A stretch of 64,000 nt of DNA, taken from contig NZ_JAULRU010000577.1 of NCBI RefSeq assembly GCF_030518155.1, positions 158,301 to 222,300 on the forward strand, read 5' to 3'. The position numbers and the translations under genes are program-made. The notes beneath the pieces are model-generated. The model worked only from the letters and a program-made list of their open reading frames with translations, ran no database searches and was not told the DNA's origin. This document shows, piece by piece, positions 1 to 9,193 of this stretch. This stretch comes from Gilvimarinus gilvus. Lineage in GTDB: Bacteria; Pseudomonadota; Gammaproteobacteria; Pseudomonadales; Cellvibrionaceae. Each line of letters opens with the position of its first letter. The stretch's first letter is position 1.

Positions 1-1
1 T

Positions 2-268
2 GCCCTCCTTCTCAAGGCCTATTTGAATTTCAGGAACGCGGAAAAAATGCTTTTGCAAAAGCACCTGTATGAAGCAGCGCACCTCGTAGGGGCCTATAAG
101 CTCGGCTTGGTAGTGGTGCTGTTTTATTTTCTCTTTAAAAGCGGGATAGAGCACAAGTACTTTCTGTTGGCTCTGCCGCTCTCCGTGGTTGCACTGAGAT
201 TCGCGCTGGCAAAGACCGAAGCACTTTCGAGCGAGGCCCAAACCGACGCACGAGCGACAAGCCCCTAA
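2..268 (+). CDS. C-terminal end of a membrane protein (O-antigen ligase/polymerase-like), cut by window edge
   Basis: The frame is open to the left edge of the window, so this is the tail of a larger gene; the internal TTG at 23 is probably not the start. About 88 residues are visible. They contain two hydrophobic stretches (LGLVVVLFYFLF and YFLLALPLSVVALRFAL) followed by a short polar tail, as at the C-terminus of a polytopic inner-membrane protein. It lies 6 bp before a GT4 glycosyltransferase and a Wzx-type flippase, so an O-antigen ligase or Wzy-like polymerase of the exopolysaccharide cluster is the likeliest identity. That is inferred from context; no diagnostic motif is visible. Confidence 0.5.
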   Translation, partial: ALLLKAYLNFRNAEKMLLQKHLYEAAHLVGAYKLGLVVVLFYFLFKSGIEHKYFLLALPLSVVALRFALAKTEALSSEAQTDARATSP

Positions 269-274
269 AACACT

Positions 275-1585
275 ATGACCGACAACCTACCGAAACAAGC
301 ACCGCGCATCGGCATTGTCATTGGCACACTTGAGCCCGGCGGTGCCGCACGTATGGCCGTGTCACTGCTCAGAGCGCTGCTGCTTAAAGGCACGCACGCT
401 CGACTGTACTGTCTGGACACAGATCAGGATATGGCACTCGCCGATGAGGACGGGGCAGACTTACGCCAACATATTACGATTTTAGGGCGTCACGGCTCCA
501 GACGGAGCACTCTCCGTAAAGCTCTGGCTATACCCTTTTTATGGGGTCGCCTGGAACGAGAAGTGCGCACGGAAAAGCTCGATCTAGTGATCAGCTTTAT
601 GGAGCGAGCGAACATACTCAGCCTGCTCGGCAGTCGGCGCACGCCCCGGGTCCTCTCCATAAGAAAACACATCGAGATGGCCTTGGCCGATAAAACGCCC
701 TTGAAGCGAAAACTGGTGTATTGGGGATACCGTTTTTTGCTTACCCGGGCTCAATGTATTAATTTCAATTCAGCAGAGTCCGCCGAAAGCTTCAAAAATT
801 TGTACCCACGATACGCAGACTCATTATCAGTCATCCACAACTTTATCGGTGACGATGTTCACCGGCGCGCGAATGAGCCACTAAGTGCCGAAGACGAACA
901 ACTGTTCGACGAACAAACGTTATTAACGTGCGGACGGCTGGTGCCCGTAAAAGGGCAAGCGTCCTTGCTGCGCGCCTTTTCGAGTGTGGCACACCAAAAC
1001 CCTAAGGCGAAACTGGTTTTGTTGGGCGGCGGCCCATTGGAAGATGAGCTGAAAACCCTGGCGGTGCGACTGGAATTGTCGGACCGCATCTTCTTCTTGG
1101 GCCATAAAAAAAACCCCTACCCTTACATTAAGCGTTGCGGTGTATTTGTTCTATCGTCATTTTCGGAGGGCTTTCCCAATGCATTGCTGGAAGCTATGGC
1201 GCTAGGCAAAGCCGTGATTTCCACAGACTGCTATTCGGGGCCTCGTGAGCTCCTGGCACCAGATACCAACCCCTGCGTCAAAACAAATGCATGTGACTAT
1301 GCCGCGTACGGCGTACTCACGCCGCCTTTATCGCAGAGAGTCAATGCACCGTCAACGCCATTGAACCATGCCGAGCTAGAGCTAGCTGACGCAATGAAAG
1401 CGGTACTCGACGATAAAACGTTAAAAAATCAGTTGGGTGAGAAGGCCGCCCTGAGAGCTCAACACTTTAATAGCCATCAGATCATGAATAAGTGGCAGGC
1501 TCTGATTGACCAAATTACGGAAAAAGGCAATAGCGGGCGCACCGCGCCTCATTCACAGCCCGACCCACCGAGCCGCAAAAAATGA
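275..1585 (+). CDS. Glycosyltransferase family 4 (GT-B fold), exopolysaccharide cluster
   Basis: 436 residues with the GT-B layout. The N-terminal Rossmann half begins IGIVIGTLEPGGAARMA, with the Gly-Gly acceptor-side loop. The C-terminal half (Glycos_transf_1) begins LTCGRLVPVKG near residue 210 and contains the nucleotide-sugar EX7E motif EGFPNALLE followed by AMALGKAVISTD near residue 300. Such enzymes transfer a sugar from a nucleotide donor to a growing lipid-linked oligosaccharide at the cytoplasmic face. The stop codon overlaps the flippase start as ATGA, showing translational coupling. Donor and acceptor sugars cannot be read from sequence. Confidence 0.93.
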   Translation: MTDNLPKQAPRIGIVIGTLEPGGAARMAVSLLRALLLKGTHARLYCLDTDQDMALADEDGADLRQHITILGRHGSRRSTLRKALAIPFLWGRLEREVRTEKLDLVISFMERANILSLLGSRRTPRVLSIRKHIEMALADKTPLKRKLVYWGYRFLLTRAQCINFNSAESAESFKNLYPRYADSLSVIHNFIGDDVHRRANEPLSAEDEQLFDEQTLLTCGRLVPVKGQASLLRAFSSVAHQNPKAKLVLLGGGPLEDELKTLAVRLELSDRIFFLGHKKNPYPYIKRCGVFVLSSFSEGFPNALLEAMALGKAVISTDCYSGPRELLAPDTNPCVKTNACDYAAYGVLTPPLSQRVNAPSTPLNHAELELADAMKAVLDDKTLKNQLGEKAALRAQHFNSHQIMNKWQALIDQITEKGNSGRTAPHSQPDPPSRKK

Positions 1586-2901
1586 GGGGACGACTGTTAA
1601 AGGGCGGCGCACTCACAATGGCGCTAAAACTGATCAACCTCGGCTTAATGTTCATAACGAGCATTATCCTCGCCCGCATTCTGGGGACTCATGACTATGG
1701 GAGCTACATCTTTGTTTTCACCCTTGTTGGGCTTCTGTCTGAGCCGGTTTTTCTCGCCCTGCGAACCGTCGCCATAAGAAACGGCACGATTTATCTCGAA
1801 CAAACCCGGTACGACTACCTTCAGGGTATGATTCAGATGCTGGGAAAAGTGGTATGTATCAGTGGTTTTTTCTCCACCGCCGTACTGATGTTATGCGCCT
1901 TTTTCCTGAAGGACCGCACAGAAGGAGGCCACTACACCCTATACCTCGTCGCTGCCGTGCTGCCCTTTATCTGGGGCGTAAACCGAATCAAAGATGGACT
2001 GCTAAGAAGCGCAGGCTCTGTTTTTGCCAGCCAAGCACCGAAGCTGCTGTTTCGGCCCTTGTTGTTATTGGTTTATGTCTTTATTACCTGGTGGCTGCTC
2101 GACGAATCGTTTAATGCCTCCTGGGCCATGGCTATGCAGATTCTGGCGGCGGCTTCTGCCGCTCTCTTGTATGGATGGCTGTTTCGTGGGCGGTACAACG
2201 AGTATCTTGACGGCGTTGAAGCAAAGCACGAATCGCGTGAATGGCGCAAAAGCATGGTACCGCTTATTTTTACCGGGGTGTTCGAGAACCTCAACACTCG
2301 CATCGGCATTCTACTGATTGGCCTGCTAATGGCACCGGCGCAAACCGGGGTTTTTCATGCCGCTTACCGACTGGCGGAGCTAATTGTTTTAGCGTTTGCC
2401 TCAGCCAATGTCGTTTTTGAGCCCCACATGGCTCGGCTGTATCACAATGGGGAGCACCAGGCGCTGCAACGAAAGCTCACCACCATTGCGCGATTGGTTT
2501 TCGCGCTATCCTTGCCGGTCGCGGCTGTAATGATTATCTGGGGCGAATGGATATTGAGTTTGTGGGGCAAAGAGTTTGCGACAGCAGCACCAGCGCTCAC
2601 TATTCTAGCAGCAACGCAGCTCGTCAATGCGGCTTTTGGAAGCTCTGCCATGTTACTGCTGATGACTCATTACGCAAAAATCGCGGCATCGGGTCTGATG
2701 TTGGGCGTCTGCATAAAAGCGGCCCTGTGCTTTGCCTTGATTCCCCACTACGGTATAACGGGCGCTGCTTGGGCCGCCTTTGGAGGTATGTTAATCACCA
2801 AAATATACCTGATGATTCGGGCTGAAACAACGCTGGGGCTACACACCTCTGTGGCAGGGGCGGCTTTCGCCCGCCTGTTTTATACACCCAAAGAGCACTG
2901 A
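1582..2901 (+). CDS. Wzx-type oligosaccharide flippase (MATE/MOP superfamily)
   Basis: 439 residues of almost continuous hydrophobic helices (about 12-14). The N-terminus, with KGGALTMALKLINLGLMFITSIILARILG and later DYGSYIFVFTLVGL, is typical of the polysaccharide-biosynthesis branch of the MOP exporters. The family flips undecaprenyl-linked repeat units across the inner membrane. It overlaps the upstream glycosyltransferase by 4 bp (ATGA) and ends facing a minus-strand GT2 gene. Start is the ATG in the overlap. The family is secure; the transported glycan is unknown. Confidence 0.92.
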   Translation: MRGRLLKGGALTMALKLINLGLMFITSIILARILGTHDYGSYIFVFTLVGLLSEPVFLALRTVAIRNGTIYLEQTRYDYLQGMIQMLGKVVCISGFFSTAVLMLCAFFLKDRTEGGHYTLYLVAAVLPFIWGVNRIKDGLLRSAGSVFASQAPKLLFRPLLLLVYVFITWWLLDESFNASWAMAMQILAAASAALLYGWLFRGRYNEYLDGVEAKHESREWRKSMVPLIFTGVFENLNTRIGILLIGLLMAPAQTGVFHAAYRLAELIVLAFASANVVFEPHMARLYHNGEHQALQRKLTTIARLVFALSLPVAAVMIIWGEWILSLWGKEFATAAPALTILAATQLVNAAFGSSAMLLLMTHYAKIAASGLMLGVCIKAALCFALIPHYGITGAAWAAFGGMLITKIYLMIRAETTLGLHTSVAGAAFARLFYTPKEH

Positions 2902-2997
2902 TCCATTTGATGCGCTTCAGACAGCTGAAGCAAATACAAGTGAGTTTACTCACGCTCGTTAAAGCCACCTGCCATCTTCAGAAAACCCGGATTGGCG

Positions 2998-3948
2998 CTA
3001 TAGCGAGTCCAGTGACCTCCCCCTACAGATATCCAGCAGGCCGGTTGCAATACCTTGCACTCGGCGCCATTCTTTTTTCTTAAAAGAAACGAGCGCAATA
3101 CCGATCCGATAGAGGCTATAACCAAACAAAGCGAACCAGAAAAACAGCCAATCGAACGGAGTTCGCCTTACTTGGTCCCTAAAAAAATAGTAGCGAGAGA
3201 GGACAAACGCGCGCCCTTTGATTACCCAGTTGAAATTCGACTTGGGGGCGCAATAGTGATAAAGGCGCGCGCTGGGGTTGACCAGTAATCGGTACTTGCG
3301 CGAAACACGGTAACTAAACTCCTTGTCCTCCCCTTGCCCGTAACCACTGGCGCTTCTATAGCGGTTTGAAAATTGGAATTCGGAGAAAACGGATCTCTTA
3401 AAGGCGCTTACCCCACCCAAAAGAAAGTCAACTGATCGGGTTTTCTTAATTGGCCAGGGTGTTTTTCCGTAATCGGTAGCGAAGCCCGAGCGTTTAACCT
3501 TCCCCTCGCGCAGCCCTGTCAAGCCGAACAGCAAAAAGGGCAAATACTCAAATAGATCCTTAGGATACCGAAACCAATCATTTTCAATAATGCCGCCAAC
3601 GCCGACGACGGTATCGTCATTGCAGGTGTCAAAGGTATTGACCAGCTGTTCAATGTAATCGTCGAACAGCACAACATCGTCCTCGAGAAAAACTAACACC
3701 TCAAACGTGGCTATTTCAGCGGCGCGGTTTCTAGATTCGGTGACGCCGGGTATGTTTTTTTGTTCATAGACACACTTCACGCCCGCCGACTCAAACTGAT
3801 CTTTCAAGGGAAAGCCACCCAGGTCACCGTCGTCAACGATTATGAGTTCGTCTGGCAGCCGGGTCTGCTTGAGAATGGACTGCAAACAATCGTCAAGGCT
3901 ATCCGGGCGATTATAGGTCGGTATTATGGCGCTGATTGTGTGAGGCAT
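2998..3948 (-). CDS. Glycosyltransferase family 2 (GT-A fold)
   Basis: 316 residues. The N-terminus ISAIIPTYNRPDSLDDCLQSIL is the GT-A Rossmann opening, followed by DELIIVDDG and the metal/nucleotide DXD-like FLEDDVVLFDDY. A later EDKEFSYRV segment fits the catalytic-base region of GT2 enzymes. A hydrophobic segment near residues 265-285 may associate it with the membrane. It is the last gene of a minus-strand run ugd-OmpA lipoprotein-GT2-GT2, 16 bp after the preceding GT2. Likely role: addition of a sugar to the exopolysaccharide repeat unit. Confidence 0.9.
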   Translation of the reverse strand: MPHTISAIIPTYNRPDSLDDCLQSILKQTRLPDELIIVDDGDLGGFPLKDQFESAGVKCVYEQKNIPGVTESRNRAAEIATFEVLVFLEDDVVLFDDYIEQLVNTFDTCNDDTVVGVGGIIENDWFRYPKDLFEYLPFLLFGLTGLREGKVKRSGFATDYGKTPWPIKKTRSVDFLLGGVSAFKRSVFSEFQFSNRYRSASGYGQGEDKEFSYRVSRKYRLLVNPSARLYHYCAPKSNFNWVIKGRAFVLSRYYFFRDQVRRTPFDWLFFWFALFGYSLYRIGIALVSFKKKEWRRVQGIATGLLDICRGRSLDSL

Positions 3949-3964
3949 AGGATCTCAGTGTCTA

Positions 3965-5128
3965 TCAGTTCTTTTTGGGTACCCACATGACGTATTTGCG
4001 GCCCAGGAAAAAGTCACAAGTTCCCAGAAACGTTCCATACAGACCAGCAGCAACATACGCGTTGGTATTGATTAATTTTTTTAGCAAGCCGGGCAAACGA
4101 TTGCGCAGAAGCCCGTAATAGCCCACCAGCGTAACAGTGAGATACAGCGCGATAGCCACCACCAGCGCCGCGACTTTCCCGGGGGAGGAGAGGTTAATTG
4201 CTACCACAGCGACGACGGCTAGCAATACTGCGTGGGGGATAAAACGCCTGAGCACCTTGTTGATGAACAATCGGGGAGCGAAGAAACCGAACGACACCGG
4301 GTTGAACAATGCCCGGTGGTGCCACATTCCGCTCAAACTCCGGCAGACGATACGCCGACGGCGCTCAATCTCGTGGCTAAGCGTGCGAGAGGGGATACGT
4401 ATACGAGCAACCAGATATTGGTCAAAAATCATTTTCCGGTGCGAGCGAATCACACTCAAACCGCTATATAGATCATCCGTAACGCCATCCGGGATGTGTC
4501 GGGTTAGTGATCGACGTACGGCATAGAGTTTACCGTCGTTGGACGTGATTTGCCCCAGCTGAGACTCCCAGCGTTTTATCAAAGAGTCGAGGTTGATGTA
4601 CAGAGACTGCGCGCTCGAGTCTTGCCCTTTTTCCCCAATCTCTCGCTGACCGCAAACACCACCAACTTGAGGGTCTTTGAAGTGCTCCTGCAACCGTGCA
4701 ACACAGTCGGGCTCAAGCAGACTGTCCATATCACTAAAAATTATAATATCGCCCTGGCACTCCCTGAGCGCCAGATTGAGGACTGCGTTTTTCCCCATTG
4801 CCTCCCCGGACTCATGCAGCGACACCACAGCTGGCAACGCATCCGCGATTTGCTTTATGAAATCTGGGGCCGGGCCGTCGTGATAAAGCACCCATTGCTG
4901 CAGCCCATCAATAGCCTGGGTATTTTTCAGTTTTTGCTGAAGGAGTTCTTGCGAGGGGTTTTTAACCACAGTGACCATGGCGAATCTTTGCCTTTCGGCG
5001 CCTTCGTCGACAGTGGAGGACTGAACCCTGGAAGTTTTGCCAAAACGAACATTCAGCCATAACAGAAGAGGATTGCCAAGAATGACCGCAACGGGAATCG
5101 CCACCGCAATCCAAAATACTACTATCAT
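3965..5128 (-). CDS. Membrane-anchored glycosyltransferase family 2
   Basis: 387 residues. An N-terminal transmembrane helix (VVFWIAVAIPVAVILGNPLLLW) is followed by a GT-A domain with GKNAVLNLALRECQGDIIIFSDMDS (DXD equivalent DMDS) and the acceptor-side GVTDDLY. A C-terminal hydrophobic domain with several helices starts near residue 285. The layout resembles processive or semi-processive GT2 synthases, but a clear QXXRW motif is not seen (RRRRIVCRSLSGMW occupies that place), so a non-processive transferase is possible. The start overlaps the stop of the OmpA-like gene by 4 bp, so the two are coupled. Confidence 0.87.
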   Translation of the reverse strand: MIVVFWIAVAIPVAVILGNPLLLWLNVRFGKTSRVQSSTVDEGAERQRFAMVTVVKNPSQELLQQKLKNTQAIDGLQQWVLYHDGPAPDFIKQIADALPAVVSLHESGEAMGKNAVLNLALRECQGDIIIFSDMDSLLEPDCVARLQEHFKDPQVGGVCGQREIGEKGQDSSAQSLYINLDSLIKRWESQLGQITSNDGKLYAVRRSLTRHIPDGVTDDLYSGLSVIRSHRKMIFDQYLVARIRIPSRTLSHEIERRRRIVCRSLSGMWHHRALFNPVSFGFFAPRLFINKVLRRFIPHAVLLAVVAVVAINLSSPGKVAALVVAIALYLTVTLVGYYGLLRNRLPGLLKKLINTNAYVAAGLYGTFLGTCDFFLGRKYVMWVPKKN

Positions 5129-5949
5129 AGCCGGCGGTAACCTGCGACGAATTCTACCCGACGGTTTTGCGAGCGCCCGGATTGGTCAGCATTAGATGCG
5201 ACAGCCTCAGCCTCTCCACGCCCGTGTGCCTCAAGTCGAGTTGGATCAATTCCGCGGGCGACCAGGTATTCGACTACCGTTTGCGCACGCTGGCGAGAAA
5301 GCTCCATATTGTATTCTTCGCTACCCTGATTGTCGGTGTAACCAATCACTCTCAAAAGTATCTCAGGTTGAGCCTGCAAAAGCATGACGACTTGTTCGAG
5401 AAGCGGAAACGCTTCTGGCATTAACTCCCAACTATCGAGAGAAAAGTGCACGTTGCTCAGAGAGGGCAGCATAGCGGACAGCTCGGCGCACCCCCAGCGA
5501 GCGTTGTCACCGCTCTCCCAAACGGCCCGGCAGTCACTCAGTGCGTCGTCCGCGCCGGCAAAGGGATCATCTTCTCCGGACTTTAAATCACAGTCTTTGC
5601 CGTCTGCTTCGACTCCATCGCGGCAGTTATCCGACGCATCGATTGCAACGTCGCTGTCTTGCTCGACGGGGCAACCCTCATTGTCCACAACCGTATCCGG
5701 CGGTGTCCCGGGACACAGATCAAGGAGGTTGGCAACTCCGTCACTGTCATCGTCAATAACGCATCCGCGCTCGTCGACGGGCGTTTGAAGGGGAGTTTTT
5801 ATGCAATCGTCTCTGTCATCGGCAACACCGTCCTGATCAGCATCGGGTACGGCGCCGTCTTCTGCCACCCACATGCCAATGTGGTAGTGCGAACAACCAG
5901 CGGTCAGAATCAGAGCAAAACTTAGTGCAAAGACGTTTTTGTACGACAT
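5125..5949 (-). CDS. Outer-membrane lipoprotein with thrombospondin type 3 repeats and OmpA peptidoglycan-binding domain
   Basis: 274 residues from the ATG at 5949, preferred over the longer frame because an AAGG ribosome site lies just upstream and the signal peptide starts there (MSYKNVFALSFALILTAGC, lipobox LTAGC, Cys19). Residues about 30-95 hold Asp-rich calcium-binding type 3 repeats (DADQDGVADDRDDC, DDDSDGVANLLDLC). Residues about 165-270 form an OmpA C-terminal domain with GYTDNQGSEEYNMELSRQRA. The family tethers the outer membrane to peptidoglycan. Between ugd and two glycosyltransferases it may help the export or anchoring of the polysaccharide; that role is inferred. Confidence 0.9.
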   Translation of the reverse strand: MSYKNVFALSFALILTAGCSHYHIGMWVAEDGAVPDADQDGVADDRDDCIKTPLQTPVDERGCVIDDDSDGVANLLDLCPGTPPDTVVDNEGCPVEQDSDVAIDASDNCRDGVEADGKDCDLKSGEDDPFAGADDALSDCRAVWESGDNARWGCAELSAMLPSLSNVHFSLDSWELMPEAFPLLEQVVMLLQAQPEILLRVIGYTDNQGSEEYNMELSRQRAQTVVEYLVARGIDPTRLEAHGRGEAEAVASNADQSGRSQNRRVEFVAGYRRL

Positions 5950-5996
5950 GATCAACCTTTTTAGACTGGGGCCACTTTGAGGCTTCAACGAGGTCG

Positions 5997-7358
5997 CTAC
6001 CGTGCTCGCTTGCTTACGCTGAGACCGCGACCGATACCGTAATAGGCAATCCCCTGATAGCGCATGTAATCGGGATCAAAGATATTGCGACCATCGAACA
6101 CGGGAATGGCTTGCTTTAATTGCGATAGGGAGTTCATATCAGCGGCTTTGAATTCGTTCCACTCGGTGCACACAATCAATGCATCGGCGCCATCAAGGGC
6201 GTCCTCTTTATGATCGCAATAGGTGATCGCCGAGTTTTCGCCAAGAATGGCACGACAGTTGTCGGCCGCCTTCGGGTCATACGCGAGAACACGAGCACCG
6301 CCATCCAACAACCCTTTTATGATCTGTAGACTCGGCGCTTCGCGCATGTCGTCTGTATTAGGCTTAAAGGCGAGCCCCCATAGCGCGAAAGTACGACCTT
6401 TTATGTCACCCTTAAAGTGGCTGTCTACCGACTCCAACAGATGGGTTTTCTGTAGCTGATTCACAGCCTCAACCGACGCGAGAACCTGTGGTTCAAAATC
6501 CACTTCGCGCGAGGAATGGATCAAGGCCTTGACGTCTTTAGGGAAACACGAACCGCCGTAACCACAGCCCGGATAAATAAAATGGTAACCAATACGTGGG
6601 TCGGCGCCGATACCGAGTCGCACCTGTTCAATATCTGCCCCCACCCGCTCGGCAATTTGGGACATTTCATTCATAAAGGAAATTTTGGTCGCCAGCATAC
6701 AGTTAGCGGCATATTTGGTCAGCTCTGCTGACACGCAATCCATGAACATGACTTTGTCATGGTTGCGATTAAACGGCATGTACAAGTGTCGGATTTCATC
6801 GAAAACTGCAGTGTCCTCGCAGCCGATGATAATGCGATCGGGGCGCATGCAATCCTGCACAGCGGCGCCCTCTTTGAGAAACTCAGGGTTGGAGATGACG
6901 CTGAACTCCAAGTGCTGTTTATCCAGCTCCACCAGCCGTTGATGAATTGTGTTGCTCACTTTCGCGTTGGTGCCGACCGGCACGGTGGACTTAACATAGA
7001 CCAGCTTGCTTTCACTCATATGCTCGGCAATGGTTTGGGCTACCTTGAGTACGTGCTGCAAATCGGCCGATCCGTCTTCCTCGGAAGGTGTGCCCACGGC
7101 AATTAAAATGTGCCGACTGGAGTCGATTGCCTCAGAAGCATCCGTGGTAAAAGATAAGTGCCGTGCCGCAGTATTTTTGCGGATAAGCTCTTCCAGACCA
7201 GGCTCGTAGATTGTCACCTCACCGCGATTTAGGCGGGCAATCTTTTGCTCGTCAATGTCCAGGCAACAAACCCTGTGGCCCATTTCGGCAAAGCAAATGG
7301 CTTGAACCAAGCCGACATAACCGGTTCCGATAACAGTAACGCTGATGCTGCTCGACAT
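5997..7358 (-). CDS. ugd: UDP-glucose 6-dehydrogenase
   Basis: 453 residues, normal for the family. The N-terminal NAD-binding motif is VTVIGTGYVGL. The catalytic cysteine lies in YGGSCFPKDVKAL near residue 265, and the C-terminal domain carries LAFKPNTDDMREAPS. The enzyme oxidises UDP-glucose to UDP-glucuronate with two NAD+, supplying uronic acid for an acidic exopolysaccharide. It heads the minus-strand run of polysaccharide genes, with 47 bp to the OmpA-like gene. Its upstream side is an inverted-repeat element (7441-7716), so its promoter must lie in about 80 bp or within the element. Confidence 0.96.
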   Translation of the reverse strand: MSSSISVTVIGTGYVGLVQAICFAEMGHRVCCLDIDEQKIARLNRGEVTIYEPGLEELIRKNTAARHLSFTTDASEAIDSSRHILIAVGTPSEEDGSADLQHVLKVAQTIAEHMSESKLVYVKSTVPVGTNAKVSNTIHQRLVELDKQHLEFSVISNPEFLKEGAAVQDCMRPDRIIIGCEDTAVFDEIRHLYMPFNRNHDKVMFMDCVSAELTKYAANCMLATKISFMNEMSQIAERVGADIEQVRLGIGADPRIGYHFIYPGCGYGGSCFPKDVKALIHSSREVDFEPQVLASVEAVNQLQKTHLLESVDSHFKGDIKGRTFALWGLAFKPNTDDMREAPSLQIIKGLLDGGARVLAYDPKAADNCRAILGENSAITYCDHKEDALDGADALIVCTEWNEFKAADMNSLSQLKQAIPVFDGRNIFDPDYMRYQGIAYYGIGRGLSVSKRAR

Positions 7359-7440
7359 ACTTGGATGATCCTCAAAGGCGCACGATCTAACCGGCCATGT
7401 TCCGCCACGTAAAGCCCGGAGTCTGGCCGAAACGTTTTTA

Positions 7441-7716
7441 GAAACCTCTGATCAACCCCTTGCGGCCGCTGGCTTTCAGGAATTTTTGCTGGCAAGGCGT
7501 GCGATCGAGTCAGGCTGGTTGCCCGGCAAGTGAGTACACCAAAAGTAGGCGCTCTAAGCGACGCTGTCAGCGAGAATTCCTGAAAGCCCCAAAGGGCGCG
7601 AGCATTCTCGGCGTTGGCAATCTTGCTAAGGACTACGGCCATTAACGGCGATTGCCGCCTTGTGTCTGCTCCGCGCCCGATTACGCAGAGACCACAAGGA
7701 GTTAATCAGAGGTTCC
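7441..7716. repeat. MITE-like inverted-repeat element, copy A
   Basis: A noncoding element of about 276 bp fills most of the ugd/alginate-lyase-like gap. The left end reads GAAACCTCTGATCAAC and the right end, read outward-in, GGAACCTCTGATTAAC, giving 16-bp terminal inverted repeats with two mismatches. Internal words are shared, in the same order and orientation, with the element at 38666-38931 (CTGAAAGC..C.AAGGGC.CG and AAGGACTAYGGCCATT). Flanks TTTA and TCTA could be an eroded 4-bp target duplication. ORFs inside are short and not conserved, so I call it non-autonomous. Confidence 0.72.
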
Positions 7717-7875
7717 TCTACCAACTTGCCTTAATCGCTGGCAAGCAAAAGTGTCTAATAATACACAACATACCGACCGTTAGAAGCGTTAAAATGAAGA
7801 GTTTGCTTGGGTTCGGCTGTCGCCTAAGTATACACTAGTACTTTCCTTAAATGACAGTAAGCAGAGGGTGAAGCC

Positions 7876-8994
7876 ATGTCCCGAGCCTGGACAATGCGCC
7901 TGACGATCGTGCTGGCCCTTGCAGCAACACTGACCGTTTTGATCGCTCATAAGTGGCGCGAAAACGGTCTCCAACTTACGGTCGCCGAGAGCGAAAAACG
8001 CACCTGGCATTCGAGCGCACCTGTCCTTCCCGCGCACTACATCTGGATTGATAGAAATCGACTGCTCGCTTTACCCACTGAGGGTCCGGCCTGGGAAAAT
8101 TTGCTGACCGCCGCCAACCAACCCCTCGGAATCCCCAACCTTGCCGATCAAAACGACCCGACCAATGTGCAGGTTCTGGCGCGGGCGCTGGTCTACGCAC
8201 GTACCGGGGGTGAGCATCTGCGCCGAAGTGTGATCAGCACCTGCATGATGGCGATTGGCACCGAGCGCGGAGGCCGAACTCTGGATCTTGGTAAGGAGCT
8301 GCTCGCTTATGTATTGGCGGCGGATCTAGTGGGTCTTGAAGGCGAACAAGAGCAGCGCTTTCGCAACTGGCTGTCAACGCTACCCGAGCGTGAATACCCC
8401 TCAGGAAAAACACTGCGATCGACCCACGAGCGCCGCCCCAACAACTGGGGCACTTTTGCCGGATCCAGCCGATTGGCCGTCGCCGCCTACCTAGGGGACA
8501 AGGAGGAGATTGCCCGAGCAGCGCGGGTGTTTAGAGGCTGGCTGGGCGACCGCACACTCTACTCCGGATTTCGCTTCAAAGACCGCAGCTGGCATGCCGA
8601 ACCTCTACGCCCGCGGGGTATAAACCCCGTAGGCGCGACCAAACAAGGCTACTCCATCGACGGCGCCCTGCCTGACGATCAGCGCCGCAGCGGTGGATTT
8701 CTTTGGCCACCACCAAAAGAAAATTATGTCTATACAGCACTACAGGGCGCACTGGCACAGGCTGTCATCCTGGATCGGGCCGGCTATCCGGTTTGGGAAT
8801 GGGAGGATCGTGCACTGTTGCGAGCCTTTCGCTGGCTACACGTGCACGCTGACTATCCCGCGCAAGGCGATGACACCTGGCTGCCCCACCTAATCAATTA
8901 CTACTACAGCGAGAACTTCCCTGCCCCGGTGCCAAGCCGGCCCGGGAAAAATGCGGGCTGGACCGACTGGACCCACCCTCCCGGCATGCACTAA
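7876..8994 (+). CDS. Secreted or membrane-anchored alginate-lyase-like (alpha/alpha-toroid) protein
   Basis: 372 residues with an N-terminal signal or anchor (MRLTIVLALAATLTVLIA). The rest is helical with conserved-looking NNWGTFAGSSRLAVAAYLGD, a Trp/Tyr-rich segment and a C-terminal WLPHLINYYYSENFP. This resembles the alginate lyase (PL5-like) superfamily often encoded in exopolysaccharide loci, where the periplasmic enzyme trims or clears mis-targeted polymer. Assignment is by overall pattern, not by identified catalytic residues. The start is supported by GAGGGTGAAGCC before the ATG. It stands between ugd and the initiating sugar transferase. Confidence 0.65.
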   Translation: MSRAWTMRLTIVLALAATLTVLIAHKWRENGLQLTVAESEKRTWHSSAPVLPAHYIWIDRNRLLALPTEGPAWENLLTAANQPLGIPNLADQNDPTNVQVLARALVYARTGGEHLRRSVISTCMMAIGTERGGRTLDLGKELLAYVLAADLVGLEGEQEQRFRNWLSTLPEREYPSGKTLRSTHERRPNNWGTFAGSSRLAVAAYLGDKEEIARAARVFRGWLGDRTLYSGFRFKDRSWHAEPLRPRGINPVGATKQGYSIDGALPDDQRRSGGFLWPPPKENYVYTALQGALAQAVILDRAGYPVWEWEDRALLRAFRWLHVHADYPAQGDDTWLPHLINYYYSENFPAPVPSRPGKNAGWTDWTHPPGMH

Positions 8995-9193
8995 GGCCCT
9001 ATTCTGGCCGCTTGCGCATATCCACCACTTTCCCTCCCCGCAGCGAACCGACCGGTCGGCAGGCTGCATTTTACCCATGGCGACCAAAAATCACACAAAA
9101 AGCGCCAATTAGGGGTTGATGTTTTTTTATGCGTCACTCAGAATCCTAAAACGAAGACAAAATGTGCGATACATCACAAAAAACAGAGGTTCT

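Noticed and set aside
7460..7838. Short ORFs inside the ugd/lyase gap
   Set aside because: They lie in the inverted-repeat element and are not conserved in the other copy.
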